Shown: piece by piece, positions 49,278 through 59,129 of the stretch
Position numbering within the stretch: the stretch's first letter is position 1
Layout of the letters: each line of letters begins with the position of its first letter
DNA from: Microbacterium sp. 8M
GTDB taxonomy: Bacteria > Actinomycetota > Actinomycetes > Actinomycetales > Microbacteriaceae
DNA: 64,000 nt
Reading direction: 5' to 3'
Assembly: GCF_902506375.1 (NCBI RefSeq)
Contig: NZ_LR733284.1
Location: 624,071 to 688,070, forward strand
The notes under the pieces: generated by a model
What the model saw: the letters and a program-made list of their open reading frames with translations, nothing else
Told to the model about the DNA's origin: nothing
Database searches by the model: none
Translations under genes and position numbers: made by a program

Positions 49278-49376
49278 TGTCGTTCCGTGTCGGATCGGGT
49301 CTTGTCGGCGCTGCATCCGGCGGGCAGAATTGCCACGTGCGGGCCGACAGCCGGCTCGATCTAGGGAGGGAGCCCC

Positions 49377-49601
49377 ATGGGTCTCGGAGACGCCATCAAC
49401 GACGCGGTCAACAAGGGCAAGGAGTTCTTCGAGGAGAACAAGGAGAAGGTCGAGGAGCTGCTGCACAGCGAGCAGGCCGAGGGGATCAGCGACACCGTTC
49501 TGGGCGGCGCGGCGGACCTCGCCAAGAAGGTCGCCCCCGGCGCTGCGGAGCAGATCGACGGCGTGCGCGACAACCTGGACAAGCAGGTCGGCACCGAGTG
49601 A
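49377..49601 (+). CDS. MT0933-like small antitoxin-type protein
   Basis: 74 residues: MGLGDAINDAVNKGKEFFEENKEKVEELL, then DLAKKVAPGAAEQIDGVRDNLDKQVG. The charged, helical, MGL-starting pattern resembles the MT0933/Rv0909 antitoxin family. In mycobacteria the partner is a SRPBCC-fold toxin; none is adjacent here, so it may be an orphan or a general small stress protein. GGAGGG precedes the ATG, and a strong terminator follows. Confidence 0.6.
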   Translation: MGLGDAINDAVNKGKEFFEENKEKVEELLHSEQAEGISDTVLGGAADLAKKVAPGAAEQIDGVRDNLDKQVGTE

Positions 49602-49628
49602 CGCGCTCCGCGCAGCACTGACGTCTTG

Positions 49629-49662
49629 CGAAGGGCGGAGGGCTTCGGCTCTCCGCCCTTCG
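49629..49662 (+). terminator. Terminator after the small protein gene
   Basis: CGAAGGGCGGAG (49629-49640) and CTCCGCCCTTCG (49651-49662), a perfect 12-bp stem with a GGCTTCGGCT loop. Confidence 0.85.
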
Positions 49663-49703
49663 TCGTGCCCGGGCGACGCCGTTCGTCGTGCCCGGGAGAC
49701 GGC

Positions 49704-49751
49704 CGATATCAAGCCGCACTGCTCGATATCGTCCGTCGCGCTCGCTAGACT
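49704..49751 (+). promoter_or_regulatory. AraC-gene promoter with CGATATC direct repeats
   Basis: CGATATC occurs at 49704-49710 and 49724-49730, exactly 20 bases (two helix turns) apart, upstream of TAGACT (49746-49751). Direct repeats at helical spacing are typical AraC-family sites, so autoregulation is likely. Confidence 0.55.
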
Positions 49752-49842
49752 GCGACTGTCCTGTGGGAGGACGAGCGGTGACCCGAATGCTGCTGGGGAG
49801 CAGATCCGTGTACGTGCAAGTGCGGTCCGCCGGGGGCGGACG

Positions 49843-50775
49843 ATGACGGGCGAAGCGCCTGCGACCGTTTCGGCGCACCCCGCCGCGCACATCGTCGAGC
49901 GGGAGTTCGGCGCCGTCCGCATCCGGCTGACGAGGGCGACCGGCGGGGTGCTCTCGCTGTCGGCGGGCAAGGGCGTGCTGGCGGTGCACGGAGTCCGCCG
50001 CGGCCGCGTGGCGGTGCGGGGCGCGGTGACGCCGTTCGAGGTGACGCAGCACGGTGCGCTGCTGATGTCGGACTGCACGGCGATGGCGGCGGTGCTGCGT
50101 CCGAGCGACCTGATCTCGATCACCGTGCCGTCGGATCAGGCGGCTCCCGGCGTGCGACGCGCAGCAGGCGCGGACGCTCTGCTCAGCGGCGTGATCGCGT
50201 TCGCGGCGGAAGTGGTCACCGCGGTGGACCGCGAGGTGCTCGGGATGCCGCATCCGCACATCGAGCTGCTGCTGAAGGACATGGTGTCGCGTCTGCTCGC
50301 CGTGGAGTCGGCGAAGGAGGCGCCGGGTCCGCTGCGCCAGGCGCTGGCGGTGATCATGCGCCTGCACGGCGACCCGCGGCTCAGCTCCCGACGGATCGCG
50401 GAGGCGGTGAATCTCTCGGTGCGCCAGCTCGAGCGTCAGTTCCAGGCGCAGGGCACGACGATCGCGCGCGAGGTGCGCCGTGCCCGCCTCGACGCGGCGG
50501 TGCGGCTGCTCAGCGAGGATCCGACCGGGGCGATGAGCATCGACGAGATCGCGCACCGCGTCGGCTTCTCCGGCGGCTCTCCACTGGCGCGGGCGATGCT
50601 GCGCGAGGGCCTGCCGTCGCCGTCGACGATCCGCATGGGCATGCTGCCGCAGGTGGATGACGGCGCGGATGCGCGCGTCGGGACGGACCTCGTGCCGAGA
50701 GCGACGCCTCTCCGGCTGAATGCGTCGTCTCTCCCCGAACTCCGGGGCGGGCGCGTCCTCGATGCGCTGTCATGA
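49843..50775 (+). CDS. AraC-family transcriptional regulator
   Basis: 310 residues. An N-terminal cupin-like sensing region (residues about 10-110) is followed by the double helix-turn-helix (LRQALAVIMRLHGDPRLSSRRIAEAVNLSVRQLERQFQAQGTTIAREVRRARLDAAVRLLSED...SIDEIAHRVGFSGGSPLARAML). The second motif has SGGSPLARA where many have SSHFSRAF. The last 55 residues extend past the usual end. GGGCGGACG precedes ATG 49843. Target genes are not evident nearby. Confidence 0.85.
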   Translation: MTGEAPATVSAHPAAHIVEREFGAVRIRLTRATGGVLSLSAGKGVLAVHGVRRGRVAVRGAVTPFEVTQHGALLMSDCTAMAAVLRPSDLISITVPSDQAAPGVRRAAGADALLSGVIAFAAEVVTAVDREVLGMPHPHIELLLKDMVSRLLAVESAKEAPGPLRQALAVIMRLHGDPRLSSRRIAEAVNLSVRQLERQFQAQGTTIAREVRRARLDAAVRLLSEDPTGAMSIDEIAHRVGFSGGSPLARAMLREGLPSPSTIRMGMLPQVDDGADARVGTDLVPRATPLRLNASSLPELRGGRVLDALS

Positions 50776-50891
50776 GTGCGGGACACGACGCGCTGGGGTG
50801 CCGGACATCGGCGGAAGCCGGTGTCACGTCGTAACGAAGAGGCGCGCCGCCGCCGGACCGCAGCTGTTCCTGGGTGCGAGCGGCCTCCCGC

Positions 50892-50928
50892 AGAGGGGCG
50901 GGGCATTCATCCGATGCTCCGCCCCTCT
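50892..50928 (+). terminator. Terminator after the AraC gene
   Basis: AGAGGGGCGGGGCAT (50892-50906) and ATGCTCCGCCCCTCT (50914-50928): a 15-bp stem with one G-U pair and a 7-base loop. Confidence 0.85.
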
Positions 50929-51014
50929 TCCGTCCCCGCGCGACCGCGTCCACGCCGCGTCGAGCGCGCGGAAGCCGCGACACGCCGGACACGCCGTCGG
51001 CGACACGCCCGAGT

Positions 51015-51043
51015 TTGCGACACGCCCGGGCTGCACGTAGACT
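51015..51043 (+). promoter_or_regulatory. S10 operon promoter
   Basis: TTGCGA (51015-51020), a 17-base spacer and TAGACT (51038-51043). Transcription should start near 51050. Confidence 0.75.
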
Positions 51044-51419
51044 ATTGAGGTTCCACATTCCGGCGTGCGTCCCGATGCGCGCCGGGTCACTGCCAGGGCA
51101 GTGCACAGACGGCGCCCTTCCGCGGAGAGATCCAGGGAAGCGGGCGCAGGGATCTGGGCCGCGGGCAGCAGAACAGACAACCGACACCTCTTCACCGAGG
51201 CCCCGTCATGTGCGGGGGTCGGCTTCCGCGAGTCGCGAGGCTCCGGGCTGACAGCAGAACAGTGGTGCGCCCCTTCGACAGGCTCGGAAACCGGATCCTC
51301 GGCTCCGCGACACGGGTCAGGAGGAGGAGTGCGAAGGCGCAGAACGCGCCGTCGCGCGTCCAATGCCCCCGGATCACCCGATCCGGGCAGGTAAGACGCT
51401 TAATGAGAGAGAGCAGACA

Positions 51420-51728
51420 ATGGCGGGACAGAAGATCCGCATTCGCCTGAAGTCGTATGACCACGAGGTCATCGACACGTCGGCCCGCAAGATCGTCGAC
51501 ACCGTGACCCGTGCGGGCGCGACCGTCGTCGGCCCGGTGCCGCTTCCGACCGAGAAGAACGTCGTGTGCGTCATCCGGTCGCCCCACAAGTACAAGGACA
51601 GCCGCGAGCACTTCGAGATGCGCACCCACAAGCGTCTGATCGACATCGTCGACCCGACGCCGAAGGCCGTCGACTCGCTCATGCGCCTCGACCTTCCTGC
51701 CGACGTCAACATCGAGATCAAGCTGTAA
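51420..51728 (+). CDS. rpsJ: Ribosomal protein S10
   Basis: 102 residues. Small-subunit head protein and NusG/NusB partner. [25 protein letters not shown] and [22 protein letters not shown] are universal. The ATG at 51420 follows GAGAGAGCAGACA. It heads the S10 operon behind a leader of about 370 bases. Confidence 0.98.
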   Translation: MAGQKIRIRLKSYDHEVIDTSARKIVDTVTRAGATVVGPVPLPTEKNVVCVIRSPHKYKDSREHFEMRTHKRLIDIVDPTPKAVDSLMRLDLPADVNIEIKL

Positions 51729-51738
51729 GGGGATCACG

Positions 51739-52398
51739 ATGGTCGACATCAACGCAAAGATTTCCAAGGGCCTGCTCGGCACCAAGCTCGGCATGACCCA
51801 GGTCTGGAACGAGAACGGCAAGCTGATCCCGGTCACCGTGATCGAGCTAGCCCCGAACGTGGTCACCCAGATCCGCACCCCCGAGAAGGACGGCTACAAC
51901 GCTGTCCAGATCGCGGCCGGTCAGATCGACCCGCGCAAGGTCACGCAGCCCCTCGCCAAGCACTTCGAGGCCGCCGGGGTCACCCCGCGCCGCCACGTCA
52001 CCGAGATCCGCACCGCGGACGCCGGCGACTACACGCTCGGCCAGGAGCTCACCGTTGAGGGCACCTTCGAGGCCGGCCAGCTGGTCGACGTCGTCGGCAC
52101 CAGCAAGGGCAAGGGCTTCGCGGGTGTCATGAAGCGCCACAACTTCAAGGGCGTCTCCGCCTCGCACGGTGCGCACCGCAACCACCGCAAGCCCGGTTCC
52201 ATCGGTGCTTCGTCGACCCCGAGCCGTGTCTTCAAGGGCATGCGCATGGCCGGTCGCATGGGTGGCGAGCGCGTGACCGTCCTCAACCTCACGGTGCACG
52301 CCGTCGACGCCGAGAAGGGTCTGCTGCTCGTCAAGGGCGCCGTCCCCGGTGCGCGCGGTCGCATCGTCTACGTCCGCAACGCAGTGAAGGGTGCCTGA
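51739..52398 (+). CDS. rplC: Ribosomal protein L3
   Basis: 219 residues. Large-subunit assembly protein near the peptidyl transferase centre. [25 protein letters not shown] and [13 protein letters not shown]...[15 protein letters not shown] are conserved. It follows rpsJ by ten bases with AAGGGGATCACG as binding site. Confidence 0.98.
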   Translation: MVDINAKISKGLLGTKLGMTQVWNENGKLIPVTVIELAPNVVTQIRTPEKDGYNAVQIAAGQIDPRKVTQPLAKHFEAAGVTPRRHVTEIRTADAGDYTLGQELTVEGTFEAGQLVDVVGTSKGKGFAGVMKRHNFKGVSASHGAHRNHRKPGSIGASSTPSRVFKGMRMAGRMGGERVTVLNLTVHAVDAEKGLLLVKGAVPGARGRIVYVRNAVKGA

Positions 52399-52403
52399 GT
52401 CCC

Positions 52404-53060
52404 ATGGCTGACACCACTCTGACGCTCGACGTGTTCGCCGGCGGCAAGAAGACCGGTACGGTCGACGCCCCCGCCGCGATCTTCGACGCCAAGACCAACG
52501 TTCCGCTGATCCACCAGGTCGTCGTCGCGCAGCTCGCCGCGGCTCGCCAGGGCACCCACTCGACCAAGCGTCGCGGTGAGGTCTCCGGTGCCGGTCGCAA
52601 GCCCTTCAAGCAGAAGGGCACGGGTAACGCCCGTCAGGGCTCCATCCGCGCGCCGCACATGACCGGTGGTGGCATCGTCCACGGCCCGAAGCCGCGCGAC
52701 TACTCGCAGCGCACCCCCAAGAAGATGATCGCCGCCGCCCTCGCGGGCGCGCTGAGCGACCGCTTCCGCGGTGAGCGCCTGCACGTCGTCGAGTCCTTCG
52801 GCGTCGAGGGCAAGCCGTCCACCAAGACGGCCGCCGCCTACCTGAACGCTCTCCCGGGCAAGAAGGTCCTCGTGGTCATCGACCGCGGCGACGACACCAA
52901 CGCCCTGAGCGTCCGCAACCTGGCCGACGTGCACGTGCTGTACTTCGACCAGCTCAACGCCTACGACGTGGTCAACTCCGACGACATCGTCTTCACCAAG
53001 GCGGCCTTCGACGCGTTCGTCGCGCTGAAGTCCGGCGCAACCGAGGAGGTCTCCGCATGA
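52404..53060 (+). CDS. rplD: Ribosomal protein L4
   Basis: 218 residues. Lines the exit tunnel; in E. coli it also controls its own operon. [31 protein letters not shown] is the tunnel loop, where macrolide-resistance changes occur; it looks wild-type. The stop overlaps the rplW start by four bases (ATGA). Confidence 0.98.
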   Translation: MADTTLTLDVFAGGKKTGTVDAPAAIFDAKTNVPLIHQVVVAQLAAARQGTHSTKRRGEVSGAGRKPFKQKGTGNARQGSIRAPHMTGGGIVHGPKPRDYSQRTPKKMIAAALAGALSDRFRGERLHVVESFGVEGKPSTKTAAAYLNALPGKKVLVVIDRGDDTNALSVRNLADVHVLYFDQLNAYDVVNSDDIVFTKAAFDAFVALKSGATEEVSA

Positions 53061-53374
53061 GCGACAACATCCTCGCCGCGGCTGCCAACAAGGACCCGCG
53101 CGACATCATCCTGAAGCCGGTCGTCTCCGAGAAGAGCTACGGCCTGATCGACGAGGGCAAGTACACCTTCCTGGTGGACCCCCGCGCCTCCAAGACCGAG
53201 ATCAAGCTCGCGATCGAGAAGATCTTCGATGTCAAGGTCGCCAGCGTCAACACGATCAACCGCGTCGGCAAGGCTCGTCGCACCCGCTTCGGCACGGGCA
53301 AGCGCAAGGACACCAAGCGCGCCATCGTCGCCCTGAAGTCGGGCACCATCGACATCTTCACGGCAGTGAACTGA
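53057..53374 (+). CDS. rplW: Ribosomal protein L23
   Basis: 105 residues. Exit-site protein that docks trigger factor and [45 protein letters not shown] is typical. It is translationally coupled to rplD. Confidence 0.97.
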   Translation: MSDNILAAAANKDPRDIILKPVVSEKSYGLIDEGKYTFLVDPRASKTEIKLAIEKIFDVKVASVNTINRVGKARRTRFGTGKRKDTKRAIVALKSGTIDIFTAVN

Positions 53375-53394
53375 CCGGGGGATAAGGACAGAAC

Positions 53395-54234
53395 ATGGCT
53401 ATTCGCAAGTACAAGCCCACGACCCCGGGTCGCCGCGGCTCGTCGGTGGCCGACTTCGCCGAGATCACCCGATCGACGCCGGAGAAGTCGCTGCTGCGTC
53501 CGCTCAGCAAGACCGGTGGCCGCAACAACCAGGGCCGCATCACGACCCGTCACATCGGTGGTGGCCACAAGCGTCAGTACCGCGTCATCGACTTCCGTCG
53601 CAATGACAAGGACGGCGTCAACGCCAAGGTCGCTCACATCGAGTACGACCCCAACCGCACCGCGCGCATCGCGCTGCTGCACTACTTCGACGGCGAGAAG
53701 CGCTACATCCTCGCGCCGAACAAGCTGAAGCAGGGCGACGTGGTCGAGTCGGGTGCTGCCGCGGACATCAAGCCGGGCAACAACCTCCCGCTGAAGAACA
53801 TCCCGACGGGTACCGTCATCCACGCGATCGAGCTCCGCCCCGGCGGCGGCGCGAAGATCGCCCGCTCGGCCGGCGCCTCCGTGCGTCTGGTCGCGAAGGA
53901 CGGCCCCTACGCGCAGCTGCGCATGCCCTCGGGCGAGATCCGCAACGTCGACGCGCGCTGCCGTGCGACGATCGGCGAGGTCGGCAACGCCGAGCAGTCG
54001 AACATCAACTGGGGCAAGGCCGGCCGCAAGCGCTGGAAGGGCGTGCGCCCGACCGTCCGCGGTGTCGCGATGAACCCGGTGGACCACCCGCACGGTGGTG
54101 GTGAGGGCAAGACGTCCGGTGGACGTCACCCCGTCACCCCTTGGGGCCAGGCTGAGGGACGCACCCGTCACGCCAACAAGGAAAGCGACAAGTACATCGT
54201 GCGTCGCCGTAACGCTGGCAAGAAGCGCAAGTAG
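53395..54234 (+). CDS. rplB: Ribosomal protein L2
   Basis: 279 residues. Needed for subunit joining and peptidyl transfer. [20 protein letters not shown] and the C-terminal [27 protein letters not shown] with its essential His are intact. GGGGGATAAGGACAGAAC precedes the ATG. Confidence 0.98.
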   Translation: MAIRKYKPTTPGRRGSSVADFAEITRSTPEKSLLRPLSKTGGRNNQGRITTRHIGGGHKRQYRVIDFRRNDKDGVNAKVAHIEYDPNRTARIALLHYFDGEKRYILAPNKLKQGDVVESGAAADIKPGNNLPLKNIPTGTVIHAIELRPGGGAKIARSAGASVRLVAKDGPYAQLRMPSGEIRNVDARCRATIGEVGNAEQSNINWGKAGRKRWKGVRPTVRGVAMNPVDHPHGGGEGKTSGGRHPVTPWGQAEGRTRHANKESDKYIVRRRNAGKKRK

Positions 54235-54246
54235 GAGTAAGAGAAG

Positions 54247-54528
54247 ATGCCTCGCAGTCTCAAGAAGGGCCCCTTCGTCGACGAGCACCTGCTTCGCAAG
54301 GTGATCGGTCAGAACGAAGCCGGCACGAAGAACGTCATCAAGACCTGGTCGCGCCGGTCGATGATCATCCCCGCCATGCTGGGACACACCATCGCCGTGC
54401 ACGACGGACGCAAGCACATCCCCGTGTTCGTGTCCGAGACCATGGTCGGTCACAAGCTGGGCGAGTTCGCGCCCACCCGCACCTTCCGCGGCCACGAGAA
54501 GGACGACAAGAAGGGGCGGCGCCGCTAA
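54247..54528 (+). CDS. rpsS: Ribosomal protein S19
   Basis: 93 residues. Small-subunit head protein contacting the A-site t[22 protein letters not shown] and [28 protein letters not shown] are universal. Its stop shares one base with the rplV start (TAATG). Confidence 0.98.
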   Translation: MPRSLKKGPFVDEHLLRKVIGQNEAGTKNVIKTWSRRSMIIPAMLGHTIAVHDGRKHIPVFVSETMVGHKLGEFAPTRTFRGHEKDDKKGRRR

Positions 54529-54908
54529 TGGTCGAATCCATCGCACGCGTGAAGCACATCCGCGTGACCCCGCAGAAGGCTCGTCGTGTCGTCGCCCTCA
54601 TCAAGGGCAAGCAGGCGCAGGAGGCCCTCGCCATCCTGAAGTTCGCGCAGCAGAGCGCCTCCGAGCCGATCTACAAGCTCGTGCACTCCGCGATCGCCAA
54701 CGCTCAGGTGAAGGCCGACCGCGACGGCGAGTTCCTCGACGAGCAGGACCTGTACGTCAAGAACGCCTTCGTGGACGAGGGGACGACGCTGAAGCGTTTC
54801 CAGCCCCGCGCCCAGGGCCGCGCGTTCCAGATCAAGAAGCGCACGAGCCACATCACGGTCGTGCTGGCCACCCCTGAGGTCGCCAAGAACGAGAAGGCGA
54901 GCAAGTAA
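54528..54908 (+). CDS. rplV: Ribosomal protein L22
   Basis: 126 residues. Exit-tunnel protein; the beta-hairpin end ([20 protein letters not shown]) is wild-type for macrolide sites as far as visible. Coupled to rpsS and rpsC through TAATG junctions. Confidence 0.98.
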   Translation: MVESIARVKHIRVTPQKARRVVALIKGKQAQEALAILKFAQQSASEPIYKLVHSAIANAQVKADRDGEFLDEQDLYVKNAFVDEGTTLKRFQPRAQGRAFQIKKRTSHITVVLATPEVAKNEKASK

Positions 54909-55660
54909 TGGGACAGAAGGTAAACCCGTACGGCTTCCGCCTCGGCATCACCACGGACCACGTGTCCCGGTGGTTCTCTGACTCGACCAAGCCGGGTCAG
55001 CGCTACGCCGACTACGTCGCCGAGGACATCAAGATCCGCAAGCTCCTGCAAACGCAGCTCGACCGCGCCGGCGTGAGCAACATCGAGATCGAGCGCACCC
55101 GCGACCGCGTGCGTGTGGACATCCACACCGCTCGTCCGGGCATCGTCATCGGCCGCCGCGGCGCCGAGGCGGAGCGCATCCGCGGCGACCTCGAGAAGCT
55201 CACGGGCAAGCAGATCCAGCTGAACATCCTCGAGGTGAAGAACCCCGAGGCCGACGCTCAGCTCGTCGCCCAGGGCATCGCCGAGCAGCTCTCTGCTCGC
55301 GTCGCCTTCCGCCGCGCCATGCGCAAGGGCCTCCAGGGCGCCCAGCGCGCCGGCGCCAAGGGCATCCGGATCCAGGTCTCGGGCCGCCTCGGCGGCGCGG
55401 AGATGAGCCGGTCGGAGTTCTACCGCGAGGGTCGTGTGCCGCTGCACACGCTGCGCGCGAACATCGACTACGGCTTCTACGAGGCGAAGACCACCTTCGG
55501 CCGCATCGGCGTGAAGGTCTGGATCTACAAGGGCGACCTCACCAACAAGGAGCTTGCTCGCGAGCAGGCCAACGCACCGAAGTCCCGTCGTGACGACCGT
55601 GGCGACCGTCGCCGTGGTCCGCGCAACGAGGCTCCCGTCGCAGAAGGAGCGTCTGCCTGA
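54908..55660 (+). CDS. rpsC: Ribosomal protein S3
   Basis: 250 residues. mRNA-entry protein with a KH domain ([30 protein letters not shown]). The C-terminus ([26 protein letters not shown]) is a basic, disordered extension common in actinobacteria. One of the few GGATCC copies in ribosomal coding sequence is here (near 55369). Confidence 0.98.
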   Translation: MGQKVNPYGFRLGITTDHVSRWFSDSTKPGQRYADYVAEDIKIRKLLQTQLDRAGVSNIEIERTRDRVRVDIHTARPGIVIGRRGAEAERIRGDLEKLTGKQIQLNILEVKNPEADAQLVAQGIAEQLSARVAFRRAMRKGLQGAQRAGAKGIRIQVSGRLGGAEMSRSEFYREGRVPLHTLRANIDYGFYEAKTTFGRIGVKVWIYKGDLTNKELAREQANAPKSRRDDRGDRRRGPRNEAPVAEGASA

Positions 55661-56079
55661 TGCTTATCCCTCGCAAGGTCAAGTACCGCAAGCAGCACCA
55701 CCCCAAGCGTGATGGCCAGGCCACCGGCGGCACGAAGGTCTCCTTCGGCGAGTTCGGCATCCAGGCCCTCACCCCCGCTTACGTGACCAACCGTCAGATC
55801 GAGTCCGCTCGTATCGCGATGACCCGTCACATCAAGCGTGGTGGAAAGGTGTGGATCAACATCTACCCCGACCGTCCGCTCACGAAGAAGCCGGCCGAGA
55901 CCCGCATGGGTTCCGGTAAGGGTTCCCCCGAGTGGTGGGTCGCCAACGTCAAGCCCGGCCGCGTCCTCTTCGAGGTCGCCGGTGTCAACGAGCAGCTCGC
56001 CCGTGAGGCGCTGCAGCGGGCAATTCACAAGCTGCCGCTCAAGGCACGCATCATCAAGCGCGAGGAGGGCGACGCGTAA
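55660..56079 (+). CDS. rplP: Ribosomal protein L16
   Basis: 139 residues. Sits by the A-site tRNA elbow and is needed late in assembly. [33 protein letters not shown] and [25 protein letters not shown] are conserved. TGATG coupling with rpsC. Confidence 0.98.
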   Translation: MLIPRKVKYRKQHHPKRDGQATGGTKVSFGEFGIQALTPAYVTNRQIESARIAMTRHIKRGGKVWINIYPDRPLTKKPAETRMGSGKGSPEWWVANVKPGRVLFEVAGVNEQLAREALQRAIHKLPLKARIIKREEGDA

Positions 56080-56393
56080 TGGCGATCGGCACCAAGGAGC
56101 TCGGTGTGACCGAGCTCGACACGTTCGAAGACCAGCGCCTCGTCGAGGAGCTGCGCAAGGCCAAGGAGGAGCTGTTCAACCTCCGTTTCCAGTCGGCCAC
56201 CGGCCAGCTGGAGAGCCACGGCCGCATTCGCGCCGTCAAGCGCGACATCGCGCGCCTCTACACCGTGATCCGTGAGCGCGAGCTCGGCATCCGTGCGACG
56301 CCGGCTCCGGTCGAGGCTCCGGCCAAGAAGGCGTCCAAGGCAAAGGCGAAGAAGGCCGACGAGGCTGAGGCGCCGAAGGAGGAGGCCGAGTAA
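56079..56393 (+). CDS. rpmC: Ribosomal protein L29 with C-terminal extension
   Basis: 104 residues, longer than the usual 65-75. The L29 core ([57 protein letters not shown]) is followed by about 30 residues rich in Lys, Ala and Glu ([22 protein letters not shown]), a disordered tail seen in some Microbacteriaceae. Confidence 0.97.
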   Translation: MAIGTKELGVTELDTFEDQRLVEELRKAKEELFNLRFQSATGQLESHGRIRAVKRDIARLYTVIRERELGIRATPAPVEAPAKKASKAKAKKADEAEAPKEEAE

Positions 56394-56716
56394 TGGCTGA
56401 GAAGAAGGCTGCTGCCGCCGAGGCGGTCGTCGAGCACGCCGCGCACGATGTGCGCGACGCCGACGCCCGTGGCTACCGCAAGTCGCGCCGCGGCTACGTC
56501 GTCAGCGACAAGATGGACAAGACCATCGTCGTCGAGGTCGAGGACCGCGTGAAGCACCCGCTGTACGGCAAGGTCATCCGCCGTACGACCAAGGTCAAGG
56601 CGCACGACGAGAACAACACCGCCGGCATCGGCGACCTCGTTCTCATCAACGAGACCCGCCCGCTGAGCGCCACCAAGCGCTGGCGTCTGGTGGAGATCCT
56701 GGAGAAGGCAAAGTGA
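56393..56716 (+). CDS. rpsQ: Ribosomal protein S17 with N-terminal extension
   Basis: 107 residues. The oligonucleotide-binding core starts near residue 25 ([48 protein letters not shown]). The first 25 residues are an Ala/Glu/Lys-rich extension. GTGA overlap with rplN. Confidence 0.97.
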   Translation: MAEKKAAAAEAVVEHAAHDVRDADARGYRKSRRGYVVSDKMDKTIVVEVEDRVKHPLYGKVIRRTTKVKAHDENNTAGIGDLVLINETRPLSATKRWRLVEILEKAK

Positions 56717-57081
56717 TCCAGACCGAGTCCCGACTCAAGGTCGCCGACAACACCGGCGCCAAGGAGCTGCTCACCATCCGCGTGCTCGGCGGCTCCAGCC
56801 GCCGCTACGCGGGCCTGGGCGACATCATCGTCGCCACGGTCAAGGACGCGATCCCCGGTGGGAACGTCAAGAAGGGTGATGTCGTCAAGGCCGTCATCGT
56901 CCGCACCGTGAAGCAGACCCGCCGTCCCGACGGCTCGTACATCAAGTTCGACGAGAACGCCGCCGTGATCCTGAAGAACGACGGGGAGCCCCGCGGCACC
57001 CGCATCTTCGGCCCGGTCGGCCGTGAGCTTCGTGACAAGAAGTTCATGAAGATCGTCTCGCTCGCCCCGGAGGTGCTGTAA
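56713..57081 (+). CDS. rplN: Ribosomal protein L14
   Basis: 122 residues. Subunit-interface protein. [46 protein letters not shown] is universal. GTG start overlapping the rpsQ stop. First gene of the part classically called the spc operon, here continuous with S10. Confidence 0.98.
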   Translation: MIQTESRLKVADNTGAKELLTIRVLGGSSRRYAGLGDIIVATVKDAIPGGNVKKGDVVKAVIVRTVKQTRRPDGSYIKFDENAAVILKNDGEPRGTRIFGPVGRELRDKKFMKIVSLAPEVL

Positions 57082-57084
57082 CTC

Positions 57085-57444
57085 ATGGCGAACATCAAGA
57101 AGGGTGACCTGGTCCAGGTCATCTCCGGCCGCAAGCAGGACAAGGGCGGCGACCGTGGCAAGCAGGGCAAGGTCCTCGAGGTCCTTCCCGAGTCGAACCG
57201 CGTGATCGTGGAAGGCGTGAACTACGCCACCAAGCACACCCGTGTCGGACAGACGCAGCGCGGCACCAAGACGGGCGGCATCGAGACCATCGAGGCCCCC
57301 ATCCACATCTCGAACGTCGCCCTGGTCGACCCCGAGACGAAGAAGCCGACCCGTGTCGGTCACCGCGTCGAGGAGCAGGTCAAGGACGGCGTGAAGCGCA
57401 CGGTCCGCGTGCGCTACGCGAAGAAGAGCGGTAAGGACCTCTGA
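57085..57444 (+). CDS. rplX: Ribosomal protein L24
   Basis: 119 residues. Assembly initiator with a KOW motif ([48 protein letters not shown]). TGATG coupling with rplE. Confidence 0.97.
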   Translation: MANIKKGDLVQVISGRKQDKGGDRGKQGKVLEVLPESNRVIVEGVNYATKHTRVGQTQRGTKTGGIETIEAPIHISNVALVDPETKKPTRVGHRVEEQVKDGVKRTVRVRYAKKSGKDL

Positions 57445-58034
57445 TGGCGGCTGCTGACGCCGCGGGCGCTGTCAAGGTGCAGCCCCGCCTGAAGGCGAAG
57501 TACAACAACGAGATCAAGAAGGCTCTGCAGGACGAGTTCGGCTACGAGAACGTCATGCAGATCCCCGGCCTGGTCAAGGTCGTCGTCAACACCGGTGTCG
57601 GTGAGGCGGCGCGCGACTCCAAGGTGATCGAGGGTGCGGTCGACGACCTCACCAAGATCACCGGCCAGAAGCCGATCGTCACGAAGGCCCGCAAGTCCAT
57701 CGCGCAGTTCAAGCTGCGCGAGGGTCAGCCCATCGGCGCCCACGTCACCCTCCGCGGTGACCGCGCTTGGGAGTTCGTGGACCGCCTCGTGAACCTCGCG
57801 CTGCCCCGTATCCGCGACTTCCGCGGTCTCTCGGACAAGCAGTTCGACGGCAACGGCAACTACACCTTCGGTCTCACGGAGCAGAGCGTGTTCCACGAGA
57901 TCGACCAGGACAAGATCGACCGCGTCCGCGGTTTCGATATCACTGTCGTCACCACAGCGAAGAACGACGACGAGGGCCGTGCGCTCCTGCGCCACCTCGG
58001 CTTCCCGTTCAAGTCGAACGACGTCCAGGCGTAA
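57444..58034 (+). CDS. rplE: Ribosomal protein L5
   Basis: 196 residues. Binds 5S rRNA and the P-site t[56 protein letters not shown] and [16 protein letters not shown] are conserved. In most bacteria rpsN (S14) follows; here a terminator and a promoter follow instead. Confidence 0.98.
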   Translation: MAAADAAGAVKVQPRLKAKYNNEIKKALQDEFGYENVMQIPGLVKVVVNTGVGEAARDSKVIEGAVDDLTKITGQKPIVTKARKSIAQFKLREGQPIGAHVTLRGDRAWEFVDRLVNLALPRIRDFRGLSDKQFDGNGNYTFGLTEQSVFHEIDQDKIDRVRGFDITVVTTAKNDDEGRALLRHLGFPFKSNDVQA

Positions 58035-58044
58035 GTCAGGTTCT

Positions 58045-58084
58045 GAAGACCGGATCCCGGGAATCCTCCTGGGATCCGGTCTTC
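58045..58084 (+). terminator. Terminator in place of rpsN
   Basis: GAAGACCGGATCCC (58045-58058) and GGGATCCGGTCTTC (58071-58084): a perfect 14-bp stem, 12-base loop, two GGATCC. It splits the spc operon between rplE and rpsH. Confidence 0.85.
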
Positions 58085-58103
58085 GGGCGTGTCCCGCGTG
58101 ACG

Positions 58104-58109
58104 TACAAT
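58104..58109 (+). promoter_or_regulatory. Promoter -10 TACAAT before rpsH
   Basis: TACAAT in an AT-rich patch (GTACAATTGAAAATTGC), 76 bases before rpsH and 20 bases after the terminator. A -35 match is weak. Confidence 0.65.
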
Positions 58110-58184
58110 TGAAAATTGCGTGCTCATCGCAGGCCGTCTGCCCTGTAACGGCAGCCGGAACCTCATGAACGAAAGAAGAAAACT

Positions 58185-58583
58185 ATGACGATGACAGACC
58201 CGGTCGCAGATCTGCTGACCCGTCTGCGCAACGCGAACTCGGCGCACCACGACTCCGTGACGCTGCCGTCGAGCAAGCTGAAGACCCACATCGCCGAGAT
58301 CCTCCAGCAGGAGGGCTACATCGCCGGCTGGGAGGTCACCGACGCTCGTGTCGGCAAGAACCTCACCATCTCGCTGAAGTACGGCCCGAACCGCGAGCGG
58401 TCGATCGCCGGCATCAAGCGCGTCTCCAAGCCCGGTCTCCGCGTGTACGCGAAGTCGACCGAGCTTCCCAAGGTCCTCGGCGGCCTCGGCGTCGCGATCC
58501 TGTCCACCTCCTCGGGGCTCCTCACGGACCGCCAGGCAGAGCAGAAGGGCGTGGGCGGAGAAGTTCTCGCCTACGTGTGGTGA
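58185..58583 (+). CDS. rpsH: Ribosomal protein S8
   Basis: 132 residues. Binds the centre of 16S rRNA; in E. coli it represses the spc operon. [29 protein letters not shown] and [33 protein letters not shown] are typical. GAAAGAAGAAAAC precedes the ATG. First gene after the new promoter. Confidence 0.98.
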   Translation: MTMTDPVADLLTRLRNANSAHHDSVTLPSSKLKTHIAEILQQEGYIAGWEVTDARVGKNLTISLKYGPNRERSIAGIKRVSKPGLRVYAKSTELPKVLGGLGVAILSTSSGLLTDRQAEQKGVGGEVLAYVW

Positions 58584-58590
58584 TCTGAAA

Positions 58591-59127
58591 ATGTCGCGTA
58601 TTGGACGACTTCCCATCGAGATCCCCGCGGGTGTGACCGTTACGGTCGACGGCCGCGAGGTGACGGTGAAGGGCCCGAAGGGCGAGCTCTCGCTCACCGT
58701 GGCTTCCCCCATCGAGGTGTCGGTCGAGGAGAACCAGGTTCTCGTCACCCGCCCGGACGACGAGCGCGCCTCGCGTTCGCTGCACGGTCTGACCCGCACC
58801 CTCATCAACAACGACATCATCGGCGTGACCCAGGGCTACTCCAAGGGCCTCGAGGTCGTCGGCACCGGTTACCGCGTCCAGCAGAAGGGCAGCTCGGTCG
58901 AGTTCGCCCTCGGCTTCTCGCACCCGGTCCTGGTCGACCCGCCCGCCGGCATCACCCTGACGGTCGAGGGCACCAACAAGCTCACCGTCAGCGGCATCAG
59001 CAAGCAGGCCGTCGGCGAGGCGGCTGCGAACATCCGCAAGATCCGCAAGCCCGAGCCGTACAAGGGCAAGGGTGTGCGCTACGCCGGCGAGGTCGTGCGT
59101 CGCAAGGCCGGAAAGGCTGGTAAGTAA
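58591..59127 (+). CDS. rplF: Ribosomal protein L6
   Basis: 178 residues. Two related domains near the factor-binding site. [32 protein letters not shown] and [25 protein letters not shown] are conserved. Seven bases after rpsH. Confidence 0.98.
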   Translation: MSRIGRLPIEIPAGVTVTVDGREVTVKGPKGELSLTVASPIEVSVEENQVLVTRPDDERASRSLHGLTRTLINNDIIGVTQGYSKGLEVVGTGYRVQQKGSSVEFALGFSHPVLVDPPAGITLTVEGTNKLTVSGISKQAVGEAAANIRKIRKPEPYKGKGVRYAGEVVRRKAGKAGK

Positions 59128-59129
59128 CC

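Larger units (their letters stand above)
50776..51419 (+). promoter_or_regulatory. S10 operon upstream region and leader
   Basis: 644 bases without a convincing gene. It contains the AraC-gene terminator (50892-50928), the S10 promoter (51015-51043) and a leader of about 370 bases. The leader holds a perfect small hairpin (CACTGCC 51088-51094, GGCAGTG 51097-51103) and a fragment of the dispersed CCTTCGACAGGCTCGG repeat near 51269-51285. A long leader fits autoregulation by a ribosomal protein, but no L4 target like that of E. coli was recognised. Confidence 0.6.

Noticed and set aside
50772..50834. 20-codon frame starting with ATGA overlap at the AraC stop
   Set aside because: Too short, no conserved features, and it ends before the AraC terminator; coupling by ATGA alone is weak evidence.
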